Position numbers and translations under genes: made by a program. Under the pieces are notes generated by a model. That model saw nothing but the letters and a program-made list of their open reading frames with translations. It had not been told where the DNA came from and searched no databases. This document shows positions 9,659 to 17,806 of a stretch of DNA of 64,000 nucleotides, in pieces. Every line of letters starts with the position of its first letter. The first letter of the stretch is position 1. Origin of the DNA: Stigmatella aurantiaca (GTDB lineage Bacteria > Myxococcota > Myxococcia > Myxococcales > Myxococcaceae); NCBI RefSeq assembly GCF_900109545.1, contig NZ_FOAP01000017.1, forward strand, positions 1 through 64,000. The letters run 5' to 3'.

Positions 9659-10372
9659 ATGCGATTCTACGAGTTGAGGGAGAACCGAGCGTCGGGCGAC
9701 ACAGGGGACATCAGTGCCGCATCCAAGTGGTTCCTCCCCGGAGCGAAGTGTCCTGGGTGCGGTGCTACATGGGCCAACGCGGCGGTGGCTTATCCCTGCG
9801 TCGACCTATCACGGCATCCCCAGCAGGCAGCGTTCGTGGTGCCGAGAGCTGAGCCTCTTCATGAGTTCGAACGGCTGCGTGAGCTGATCCGTCCCTGGGC
9901 TCCCGAAGGAGCGCCTCTTCCTCCCGGAACGCGGTTCGGTCCCCTTTTCGGGAAGGCGTGGGGGCGCTTCGGCTCATTCTTCTTCCAGAATCCCTGGACG
10001 CTGCTGGTGCGACGCGAGGCCATGGAGACGCTGCAACAGGCCGGCCTTCGGGGGTTGGCGGGGCGTCAGCTTCAGCTGAGCTTCCGTCAGAAGAAAAAGC
10101 TGCCAGACCTGATCGAGCTCCAGCTCATGCCCTACGGACTGTTGCACGCTGACTGCCTGCGCCAACCCCCTGCGCCTTGTCCTCGGTGCGGGCGTGAGGG
10201 CTCCGAACTCCCAGAGCAGCTCATCCTCAAGGCCGCCTCGCTGCCGCCCCATACGGATGTGTTTCGCCTGGCCGATTTCGAAAGCGTCCTGGTCGGCAAT
10301 GAGCACTTCAAGGAGGCCGTTCAGCGTCTGGGAATGGATGGAATCCTCTTCCACGAACTACCGCTGCGCTGA
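9659..10372 (+). CDS. Double-CXXCG protein, candidate SitI immunity
   Basis: A 237-aa soluble protein with two CxxCG knuckles, C31-x2-C34-G35 and C174-x2-C177-G178. This defines the Myxococcus paralogous double-CXXCG family (TIGR02264). Members sit downstream of TIGR02269 lipoproteins, and the pair matches the toxin/immunity layout of sitA-sitI loci. It begins 24 bp after the toxin gene, probably in one transcript. No signal peptide is present, as expected for a cytoplasmic immunity protein. The paired cysteines probably bind zinc. The immunity role is inferred from family and position. Confidence 0.75.
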   Translation: MRFYELRENRASGDTGDISAASKWFLPGAKCPGCGATWANAAVAYPCVDLSRHPQQAAFVVPRAEPLHEFERLRELIRPWAPEGAPLPPGTRFGPLFGKAWGRFGSFFFQNPWTLLVRREAMETLQQAGLRGLAGRQLQLSFRQKKKLPDLIELQLMPYGLLHADCLRQPPAPCPRCGREGSELPEQLILKAASLPPHTDVFRLADFESVLVGNEHFKEAVQRLGMDGILFHELPLR

Positions 10373-10389
10373 GCGCGTGCCGCATGGCA

Positions 10390-10414
10390 GCGGGTTCGAT
10401 TCCCGCCGCCTCCA
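10390..10414 (+). repeat. tRNA 3'-end copy, right repeat (att-like)
   Basis: A direct copy of the 8927-8951 sequence with one difference (T instead of A in the T-loop), followed immediately by TTTTTT at 10415-10420. It starts 17 bp after the stop codon of the double-CXXCG gene. The two copies are 1463 bp apart and enclose only the toxin and immunity genes, so the pair looks like a discrete cassette. No D-arm or anticodon arm is found upstream, so this is not an intact tRNA gene. Confidence 0.75.
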
Positions 10415-10536
10415 TTTTTTGTAACCGTTCATGGGGCTGGGCCGTCTGAGAGGAGAGCAGGAGCGGGCAGAGAGCAGAGGAGCCTATTGACAGGGTGGGC
10501 CGAGGCGTGTACTACCTATGAGGTGAGCCCTGTTGA

Positions 10537-11157
10537 CCCCAAGATGCCCGCATCGCCGAGCGGGAAGCCCAGTTAGCCGAGAGGGACGAGCGCATTGCGC
10601 AGCTGATGGCGCTGGTGGGGGCCCTGACCCAGCGGGTGGCGGAGTTGGAGGAGAAGTTGGGGCAGAACTCCAGCAATTCCTCGCGCCCGCCTTCCTTCGA
10701 TGCGCCCGGCACTGAGCGGCCCGGCAAGAAGCGCACGGGACGACGCCCCGGCGGCCAGCCAGGGCACAAGAAGCATGAGCGCGCCCTGCTGCCACCCGAG
10801 CAGGTGCACCACTTCAAGGATTTGGTGCCTACTCATTGCCAAAGGTGCCAGAGACGGCTGCGTGGGAGAGCCAGCGCGCCCGAGCGCCACCAAGTGGTGG
10901 AGGTGCCGCCGCTGTCGGCGGTGGTGACCGAGTACCGCTGCCTCGTCAAGGTCAGCACCCTGGCGGCGCTGGAAGCCGCCTACGACAACGACGCCCGCAA
11001 CAAGGCCTACAAGAACATCGCGAAGCCCATCCTCAGGGTTGTGTGGATCTGGTCCTATACGCGGGAGACGACGGGGGGCTTCCAGTATGCAGAGGCCTTC
11101 CGCCCCACCGACTCCGTCGTCGTCAACGGCGAGGTCGTCATCGACAGCGCGCCGTAA
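10537..11157 (+). pseudogene. IS66-type transposase remnant, chimeric
   Basis: Residues encoded from about 10543 read as the N-terminus of an IS66 TnpC transposase: a coiled coil (AERDERIAQLMALVGALTQR), the hallmark QNSSNSSRPPS, RRPGGQPGHKKH, and a CxxC finger (CQRCQRRLRG). Around 10942 the IS66 similarity stops after VVTEYRC, and about 70 unrelated residues follow (AYDNDARNKAYKNIAKPIL...) to a stop at 11157. The frame has a stop at 10534 and no good start codon before an internal ATG at 10606. No DDE catalytic domain remains. A TTGACA at 10487-10492 lies 17 bp from TACTAC, possibly the old promoter. This is a dead insertion sequence fused to another broken gene. Confidence 0.75.
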
Positions 11158-11373
11158 CGAACACCGAGCCCTGGGGGACACGCCTGTCCTGCCCCTTGTC
11201 TGCTGAGGGCAAGGCGGGCTCCGCACTCCCTCCACCAGCTTCACGTTTCCACGCGCGTGTCAATTCAACAAAGATCTCAATAGGCCAACTCCGGGTGTCG
11301 AGCCATTAACCCATTCATCCTGCTGTATCCCAAGAAGGTCCCACTCCCAGACACGGCAGACAGGAGCGCTTCG

Positions 11374-12522
11374 ATGCTATCCCCGCCTGAAGGAACGGAT
11401 TTCTACTACCCGCCAGACGAGCTGCTGGCGGGTGCGCATGGTGAAGTGATCTGGTCCCGGCCGCTGAGCGGCGAGGCCGCGCTCACGGCGGCCCGGCACA
11501 ACGAGCTGGTGCTGTACCGCTCACGGGATGTCCGGGGTAACCCCATTGGCGTCTCCGGAATCATCGCCCTGCCCAGAAAGCCAGCCCCCGAGGGAGGCTA
11601 TCCGGTGATTAGCTGGGCGCACGGGACGGTGGGCAGCGCGGACAAGTGCGCGCCGTCGCGCGATACCCAGGACTCAGCGGCGCACATCTACAACAAGCAC
11701 CCCCATGAGCTGCTCAACCATTTCCTGGAGCAGGGCTGGGCCGTGGTGATGACCGACTATGAGGGGTTGGGCACCTACGGCCCGCATCCGTACCTGTTGG
11801 GTGAATCCCAGGCCCGCGGCATTCTTGACATCGTGCGCGCCGCGCGCCAGCTCTACCCAGAACTCTCGCACCGGTTTGCGATCGTCGGGCATTCCCAGGG
11901 CGGCCAGGCGGCGCTGTTCGGCGCGCATCATGCTCCGGGGTGGACCCCCGAGCTCGAGCTGCGCGGCGTGGCGGCGCTGGCGCCCGCCTCGTCCATCAAG
12001 GAGCAGCTCCTCGAAGGCAGCAACTACAGCGGCAAGACAGGCGGCCTGTCGTTCACCCCGTTGTTCCTGACAGGCGCCATGGCTGGAGATCCCAGCATCT
12101 ACCCTTCCGAGGTCCTCACCGATGAGGCCTACCAGCTGTTCCCCCAGGCCGAGACACGGGCCCGAGCGGAGATGATGGGGGAAGGTTCCTGGGGAGATCT
12201 GCCGGGGACCCACCAGTTGCGCAAGCGGGACAGCCACAGCATGCGTGCTTTCTTCGAGCAGTTGGATCGCATGCACCCCTTGGTTGCGATTGGGGTGCCC
12301 ATCCGGATCTCCCAGGGGAAGGAGGACACGCGCGTCCGGGCTTCGCGCACCGCGCTCCTTCAGAAGGAGCTGGCCGAGCTGAACAAGGCTGTTCCTCTGG
12401 AATACAAAGAGTACGAGACGGTCTCGCAGACGGAGCACCCCGTCGAGCTGGGCTTCCATTTCGGTCTGGTCGAGACGGACAGGGTGCCGTTGACGGTGTG
12501 GCTGGCCGAACGGCTCACATAG
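11374..12522 (+). CDS. Secretory-lipase-type alpha/beta hydrolase
   Basis: A 382-aa alpha/beta hydrolase. The nucleophile elbow is GHSQGG with Ser174. An oxyanion-type SWAHGTVG lies at 80-87. Late in the chain, GKEDTRV offers an acid and TEHPVELGFHF offers the histidine. The pattern fits secretory lipase/lipase-esterase families acting on ester substrates. No obvious signal peptide is seen, so location is uncertain. AGGAG 8 nt upstream supports ATG 11374. It ends 16 bp from the convergent kinase gene, with no room for a separate terminator. Confidence 0.75.
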   Translation: MLSPPEGTDFYYPPDELLAGAHGEVIWSRPLSGEAALTAARHNELVLYRSRDVRGNPIGVSGIIALPRKPAPEGGYPVISWAHGTVGSADKCAPSRDTQDSAAHIYNKHPHELLNHFLEQGWAVVMTDYEGLGTYGPHPYLLGESQARGILDIVRAARQLYPELSHRFAIVGHSQGGQAALFGAHHAPGWTPELELRGVAALAPASSIKEQLLEGSNYSGKTGGLSFTPLFLTGAMAGDPSIYPSEVLTDEAYQLFPQAETRARAEMMGEGSWGDLPGTHQLRKRDSHSMRAFFEQLDRMHPLVAIGVPIRISQGKEDTRVRASRTALLQKELAELNKAVPLEYKEYETVSQTEHPVELGFHFGLVETDRVPLTVWLAERLT

Positions 12523-12538
12523 AGGCACGGAGGCGGCG

Positions 12539-15500
12539 TCAACGCCTTGCCTCCAACCACCGGGACACCTCGGCCACCTTGGCGGTGTGGCCACGGCGGC
12601 GCCATTCCTCACGCGCGTGGGTGGCCAGCTCGAGGGCGCGAGGCCGGTCCTGCTTCGCTTCCCAGAGGGCCTGGGCCAACACGAACCGGACCTCCGTGCC
12701 CGCCTGCTCCGGCGCAAGCCGCAAGGCCTGCTCGAGCAACGGCACGGCCGCCGCCGGCCTGCCGCGCGCCAACTGGAGCAGTCCCAGCCCCGTGAGCGGC
12801 TCCGCCTGTCCAGCATGGTCCTGGGGCTGCTCTTGCAGCGCCAGCGCGCGATCCAACTGGCGCTGCGCCTCCTCAGGCCTGCCCAACTGGGTGAGCGAAC
12901 GGCCCAGCAGCGTCAGGGGAATGGAGAGCATGGGGTGTTGGGGGCCCAGCCCCTTCTCCAGGAGCGCCAGCGCGCGCTCCTGTCTGGCTTTGGCCTCTTC
13001 ATGCTTCCCCAGGTCCGCGAGCACGCCGCCCAGGTTGACGAGCATGCTCGCCACACCCGGGTGTTCGGGGCCGAAGGTCTTCTCCTGAATGGCCAGCGCG
13101 TGCTCGAATCGCAGCCGCGCGTCTTCATACCTGCCCAGGCCCGCCAGCGCGATGCCCAGGCTGGAGAGCGCCTTGGAGACGTCGGGGTGCCCGGCGCCCA
13201 ACGCCTTCTCCAGGGTGGCCAGGCTGCGCTCATGGATGGCTTGGGCCTCTTCGAATCTGCCCAGGTCCAGGAGCACGTTCCCCAGTTGTCTGCGCAGGTT
13301 CGCCGTCTGGAGATGCTCGGGGCCCAGGGCATTGTCCAGAATGCTCAGGGCGCGCTCATACCGGGCCTGCGCTTGCTCGTACTGCCCCAGCTCCTTGAAG
13401 ACGATTCCCAGGGAGGTGAGCGCATGGGCCACCGTCACGTGGGTGGAGCCCACCGTGTCCTGCTGAATGGCCAGGGCCCGCTCGAGCCGCGCTCTCGCGT
13501 CCGCGTGCTGGCCGAGGCGCCTGAGGACGTTGCCGAGATCGGTGAGCGCCAGGGCCACCTGCAGGTGGTTGGTTCCAAGGAGCTTCTCTCGAATGACCAG
13601 GGCGCGCTCATAGTGGTCCTTCGCCTCCGCGAGCTGCCCCACGCTCTCCTGGAGCTGGCCTCGCGCCTGATGTGAGCCGGCGCGGGTGCTCTCGTCGTTG
13701 GCCAGCTCCACCACGGTCTCCACCATGGGCTCCAGCAGCTCGGCCTCCTTGGGGCGCGCTTGGCGAGTCCCCACCAATAGCAACCGCAGCGTCCAGGCCT
13801 GGGCCGCCAACACGGTGTCCCCACCTCGGGCCGCCGCGTGGATGGCCTGCCACGCCGTGGCCTCGCTGCTCTTGTAGTCGCCGGCGCCCTCCTGGAGCTG
13901 GGCTCTGAGCAGCAGGGCCCGCGCATGCAGGGGGGCATAGCCCAGCGGCTCCACCCACGGCAGCAGCTGCTCACTTAGCGCCAGTCCTTCCGTGTATTTG
14001 CCGGCGGAGAGCAGCACCGCCAGCGGCTCCACCTGCGCCTGCAACTCCGCCACGCGAGCGCGCACCTGGGGATCCTCGGGCGGCGGCACCGCCGCCAGCA
14101 GGGCCGTGGCATCCGCGCAGTACTCCAGCCGAGGCATCGCCTGCACCGTCTGCACCGCCTTGTCCGTGAGCTCTGGATCCGGCCCGCGTCCCAACAGCTC
14201 CGTCAGGGCGTACAGCTGGCTGCGCCGCCGCTCCAGGCAGGCCTCGCGCCGCGCCACCAGGCTCTGAGGCTGCTGGGCCGCCTGCGGTGCCCCCGCCGCC
14301 TGGCACACCTCGACCCGCTGCTTCACCCAGGCTTGGGCGTAGCCATCCAGCAGCCGCTCCACGCGCTGCGCGGTGTCCTCCGCGTACGGAAGCCCCGTGC
14401 CTTTCAGCGCCTGGGTGACGCGGGCCTTCACGGGCGTGTCCCACACTCCCTCCAGGCGGCGCTCCAGGCTTTCACAGCCAGGGCGCTGCGAGTGCCCCAA
14501 GGCCCAGACCGCCAGTCCCGCCAGCAATGCCACCGAGGCAGCCAACCCCCCCATTCGCAGCCAGGTCCGGCGCCGCTCCTCGGGATCACTCTCCAACTGC
14601 CGTAGCACCTGCTCCAGGGCGCCGGGCCGCTGTGCCGGGTCGGGGTGCAGGCCCTGCACCACCGCGCGAGAGACCCAGGCAGGCACCTGCGAGTCCGCGG
14701 GGGGAACAGGGGGCTTGGGCTCCTGCACCCGCTGGAGGATCGCGCTCAGCGAGTCCAGGGGGAAGGGCACCCGTCCATAGAGCGCCTCATAGAGCGAGGC
14801 ACAGAAGGCATACACATCACTGCGCACGTTGGCGGGCTGGCCCTGGAGCAGCTCCGGGGCCATGTACGCGGGCGTCCCCAGAAAGGAACCCGGCAGGGTG
14901 AGCGGCGTCTGTAACGCGGAGGTGGGAAGGGCGGTGACGGGCTGAGCCGCCACGCCGGGGGTGGACCCGGCACGTGCCAGGCCAAAGTCCGTGACGCGCA
15001 CCCGGCCGTCTTCGCCGGCCAACACGTTGTCGGGTTTGAAGTCGCGGTGGACGAGGCCTGCCCCGTGCGCGGCGGCCAGCCCACGCCCCGCGGCCAGATA
15101 GGCTTTGACCACCTCGCGCCAGGGCCGGGGTGGGGTTTGCTGGCACCATTGCCGCAAGGTTTGTCCCTGGACGTACTCCATGGCGATGAAGACAGCGCCA
15201 TCCTCGAGGGTCCCCGCGTCATAGACGGCCACCACATGGGGGTGATTGAGGCGGGCCATGCTCTGCGCCTCACGCACCATGCGGATCTGGGCCACCCCTT
15301 CGCCGCCGCGGTCCGCCCCTCGCGAGTGCACCAGCTTCAGGGCCACACGCCGGTCCAGCCGCGCGTCATAGGCGGCCAACACCCGCCCCATGCCGCCCTC
15401 GCCCAGGACGTCCAGCACGGTGTAGCGGCCCGCCAGGACGCGCCCGAGCGCGATGGGAGCGTCACCCGCCCATGAAGCCGTGGGCGATTCAGGGAACTCG

Positions 15501-15592
15501 CTTGCGGCCGGGGCTGGGTCCCGCTGAGGGCTGATGACAGTTCTGGCTTCCTCGGGGGCTGCCGTGCTCTCTTCCTGCTTGGGCTCGCTCAT
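12539..15592 (-). CDS. Ser/Thr protein kinase with TPR domain
   Basis: A 1017-aa eukaryotic-type kinase. ATP-binding loop GEGGMGRV at 64-71, catalytic Lys86, catalytic HRDFKPDN with Asp184, and DFG at 202-204. One transmembrane segment (about 370-390, SVALLAGLAVWALG) separates the cytoplasmic kinase from a long C-terminal region. That region ends in tandem 42-residue tetratricopeptide repeats of the kinesin-light-chain type (repeated ALGxxHP and ALAIQ). TPRs usually bind partner proteins. Start MSEPKQ at 15592 is preferred because AAGGA lies about 9 nt upstream; an in-frame ATG at 15673 would overlap the divergent histidine kinase gene. The target is unknown. Confidence 0.88.
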   Translation of the reverse strand: MSEPKQEESTAAPEEARTVISPQRDPAPAASEFPESPTASWAGDAPIALGRVLAGRYTVLDVLGEGGMGRVLAAYDARLDRRVALKLVHSRGADRGGEGVAQIRMVREAQSMARLNHPHVVAVYDAGTLEDGAVFIAMEYVQGQTLRQWCQQTPPRPWREVVKAYLAAGRGLAAAHGAGLVHRDFKPDNVLAGEDGRVRVTDFGLARAGSTPGVAAQPVTALPTSALQTPLTLPGSFLGTPAYMAPELLQGQPANVRSDVYAFCASLYEALYGRVPFPLDSLSAILQRVQEPKPPVPPADSQVPAWVSRAVVQGLHPDPAQRPGALEQVLRQLESDPEERRRTWLRMGGLAASVALLAGLAVWALGHSQRPGCESLERRLEGVWDTPVKARVTQALKGTGLPYAEDTAQRVERLLDGYAQAWVKQRVEVCQAAGAPQAAQQPQSLVARREACLERRRSQLYALTELLGRGPDPELTDKAVQTVQAMPRLEYCADATALLAAVPPPEDPQVRARVAELQAQVEPLAVLLSAGKYTEGLALSEQLLPWVEPLGYAPLHARALLLRAQLQEGAGDYKSSEATAWQAIHAAARGGDTVLAAQAWTLRLLLVGTRQARPKEAELLEPMVETVVELANDESTRAGSHQARGQLQESVGQLAEAKDHYERALVIREKLLGTNHLQVALALTDLGNVLRRLGQHADARARLERALAIQQDTVGSTHVTVAHALTSLGIVFKELGQYEQAQARYERALSILDNALGPEHLQTANLRRQLGNVLLDLGRFEEAQAIHERSLATLEKALGAGHPDVSKALSSLGIALAGLGRYEDARLRFEHALAIQEKTFGPEHPGVASMLVNLGGVLADLGKHEEAKARQERALALLEKGLGPQHPMLSIPLTLLGRSLTQLGRPEEAQRQLDRALALQEQPQDHAGQAEPLTGLGLLQLARGRPAAAVPLLEQALRLAPEQAGTEVRFVLAQALWEAKQDRPRALELATHAREEWRRRGHTAKVAEVSRWLEARR

Positions 15593-15618
15593 CAGGCCAG
15601 TTCCTTGCTGGGTCCGGA

Positions 15619-16914
15619 ATGGGGCGCTCCCCACCCACAACGGCACGGACCTGCCAGGGGGTAACGAGCGCACAGGATGCGGTGAGAGCGCAAGGGCAGG
15701 AGGGACGTGTGCTCTGGGAGCACTACCGCTGGCAGATCATCTCGGTGCTGGGGGCGGGCCTGCTGCAGGCCCTGCTCATCGTCGTGCTGCTGGTGGAGCG
15801 GCGGCGGCGCAGGGGAGCCCAGCGGCTGAACCGGGCCGTGCTGGACTCGCTGCCGGGCGCGGTGGCCATCCTGGACCGCAGCGGGGCCGTGCAGCGGGTC
15901 AGCCGCCCTTCAGCCCAGCGCGAGGGGCTGGGCGCGCTGTCCACCCAGCGGCTCGTGGCCTCGGGCGGCTCCTTTCTGCATGCGCTTCAGAGGCTGGCGC
16001 AGGGAGGGGAGCTCGAGAGGGTGGCCACGCTGCTCAAGGGCGTGCTCGCGGGCCGTGTGGATGAGGACATGGTGGAGTTTCGCGGCCCCCTGGCGGACAC
16101 CTGGTACGAGCTGCGCGCCCGGCGGCTGGACCTGCCGGATGGGGGCGCCGTCGTCACCCTGGTGGATGTGACGCCGCGCCGGCGCGCCGAGCTGGAGGCA
16201 CGCCGGGCCCAGGACGAGCGGGCTCACATGGAGCGTGTCGCCGCGGTCGGTGAGCTGGGGGCGTCCATCGCCCATGAGCTGAATCAACCCCTCTCGGCCA
16301 TTCTCACCAACGCGGAGACGGCGCAGCGGCTGCTCCAGCGCGCACCGCCGGACCTGCCACTGCTGCGAGAGCTGATCCAGGACATCATCGCGGATGACAA
16401 GCGGGCAGGAGAGATCATCCGCCACACGCGGGCGTTGCTGAAGAAGGACCCGGCGCTGCCCTTCGCCCCTCACGACTTCAACGAGCTGGTACGCCAGGTG
16501 GGCCAGTTGGTGGGCAACGATGCGCAGCTCCGAGGCGCCACCCTCACGCTGGAGCTGGCGGGCGCGCCGCTGCCCGTCCGGGGCGATGGGGTTCAGCTGC
16601 AACAGGTGGTGCTCAACCTCATCTCCAACGCGCTGGATGCGGTGGGCCCGTGCCCGCAGGGAGAGCGGAAGGTGTGGGTGCGCACCCAGCAGGTGGGGGC
16701 GCGCGTGGAGCTGGTGGTGGAGGACACAGGGGTGGGCTTGAGCCCCGAGGTGCAGAAGCGCCTCTTCGAGCCGTTCTTCACCACCAAGCCCGCGGGGCTG
16801 GGGATGGGCCTGTCCATCAGCCGCTCCATCCTCGAGGTGCACCAGGGCCGGCTCCAGGCAGAGCCCCGGCCGGGCGGCGGCACCCTGTTCCGTTGTTCAC
16901 TTCCATCTGCCTGA
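15619..16914 (+). CDS. FixL-like sensor histidine kinase, sensor domain missing
   Basis: About 431 aa. Begins with a single membrane segment (WEHYRWQIISVLGAGLLQALLIV...) followed by a PAS-like region, then HisKA with H219 in SIAHELNQPLSAIL. The HATPase part has the N box NLISNALDA, DTGVGLS and GMGLSISRSI. In related kinases the WxxYRW segment follows a periplasmic ABC-type substrate-binding domain; here that domain is absent, so the gene may be 5'-truncated or truly short. Alternative start GTG 15709 has AGGAGGG just upstream and would start right at the membrane segment. It is followed 24 bp later by a FixJ-type regulator, its likely partner. Confidence 0.82.
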   Translation: MGRSPPTTARTCQGVTSAQDAVRAQGQEGRVLWEHYRWQIISVLGAGLLQALLIVVLLVERRRRRGAQRLNRAVLDSLPGAVAILDRSGAVQRVSRPSAQREGLGALSTQRLVASGGSFLHALQRLAQGGELERVATLLKGVLAGRVDEDMVEFRGPLADTWYELRARRLDLPDGGAVVTLVDVTPRRRAELEARRAQDERAHMERVAAVGELGASIAHELNQPLSAILTNAETAQRLLQRAPPDLPLLRELIQDIIADDKRAGEIIRHTRALLKKDPALPFAPHDFNELVRQVGQLVGNDAQLRGATLTLELAGAPLPVRGDGVQLQQVVLNLISNALDAVGPCPQGERKVWVRTQQVGARVELVVEDTGVGLSPEVQKRLFEPFFTTKPAGLGMGLSISRSILEVHQGRLQAEPRPGGGTLFRCSLPSA

Positions 16915-16938
16915 GCGCGCCTTGGTAGACTGGCGCTC

Positions 16939-17562
16939 ATGAGCCAGGAGCGGTCCGCGGTACTCGTGGTGGATGACGACCCTTCGGTGCTGCGCAGCCT
17001 GGAGCGCCTGTTCCGGGTCGAAGGCTATGAGGCCGAGACGTTCTCCCACCCCCGGCAGCTGCTTCAGCGGGTGCCGACGCCAGGGCCTCAGTGCGTGGTG
17101 ATGGACCTGCGGATGCCGGAGCTCAATGGCCTGGAGCTGCAGGAGGAGCTGCGGCGCACGGGATGGCGGCACCCCATCGTCTTCATCAGTGGGCATGGGG
17201 ACGTGCCGGCGGCGGTCAAGGCGATGAAGGGGGGCGCGGTGGACTTCCTGCCCAAGCCGTTCAGCGCGGCGGACCTGTTGGCGGCGGTCGAGCGGGCCCT
17301 GGCGCAGGATCGGCAGGCCCTGGCGGTGCAAGAGGAGCGTGAGGCGCTGCGGGCCCGCTTCGCCACGCTGGCGCCCCGGGAGCTGCAGGTCTGCCAACTG
17401 GTGGCCGAGGGGCTGCTCAACAAGCAGATCGCGGACAAGCTGGGCAAGGCCGAGCAGACGGTGCGCCTGCAGCGCAGCCGCGTGATGGAGAAGCTGGCCG
17501 TGGATTCGGTGGCGGAGCTGGTGCGGCTGATGGAGAAGCTCAAAGGCGCCCCGCAGGGGTGA
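16939..17562 (+). CDS. FixJ/NarL-type response regulator
   Basis: A 207-aa regulator. Receiver domain with acidic triad DDD at 12-14, phospho-acceptor Asp56 in VVMDLRMP, and the Lys of FLPKPF. The C-terminal LuxR-type helix-turn-helix runs from LAPRELQVCQLVAEG through KQIADKLGKAEQTVRLQRSRVMEKL. It sits 24 bp behind the histidine kinase gene, so the two form a two-component system. FixJ-family proteins dimerise and activate transcription on phosphorylation. Target genes cannot be named from this window. Confidence 0.9.
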   Translation: MSQERSAVLVVDDDPSVLRSLERLFRVEGYEAETFSHPRQLLQRVPTPGPQCVVMDLRMPELNGLELQEELRRTGWRHPIVFISGHGDVPAAVKAMKGGAVDFLPKPFSAADLLAAVERALAQDRQALAVQEEREALRARFATLAPRELQVCQLVAEGLLNKQIADKLGKAEQTVRLQRSRVMEKLAVDSVAELVRLMEKLKGAPQG

Positions 17563-17605
17563 GCTGGGTGACTCCGGCGCGGCACACACCCCTCCCGTTG
17601 CGTCC

Positions 17606-17625
17606 CGGGCCGAGAATTCGGCCCG
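17606..17625 (+). terminator. Hairpin after the response regulator
   Basis: A perfect 8-bp stem, CGGGCCGA (17606-17613) and TCGGCCCG (17618-17625), with a 4-nt loop. It lies 44 bp after the regulator stop codon and before the pom operon. There is no T-run after it, so termination strength is uncertain. Confidence 0.5.
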
Positions 17626-17806
17626 CGCGGCGTTGTCAATCATCCAGGTGCCTCAAAACGTGAAAAGCCCCAGCTATTTCGGGGGTTTACCTACCATCTG
17701 GGTCTGACATATGGTCCGCCGCCCGTGACCCAAGATGGCCCTCCGTTGCTTCGACGAACGCGCTGTCCGGGGGCTGTAGCGTTTTGGGTGGAGGGCTGTT
17801 CAGGCC

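Noticed and set aside
8927-10414. Possible complete tRNA genes at the two tRNA-like sequences
   Set aside because: No 5' acceptor strand (ggaggcg), D-arm or anticodon arm at a workable distance; only 3' ends are present.
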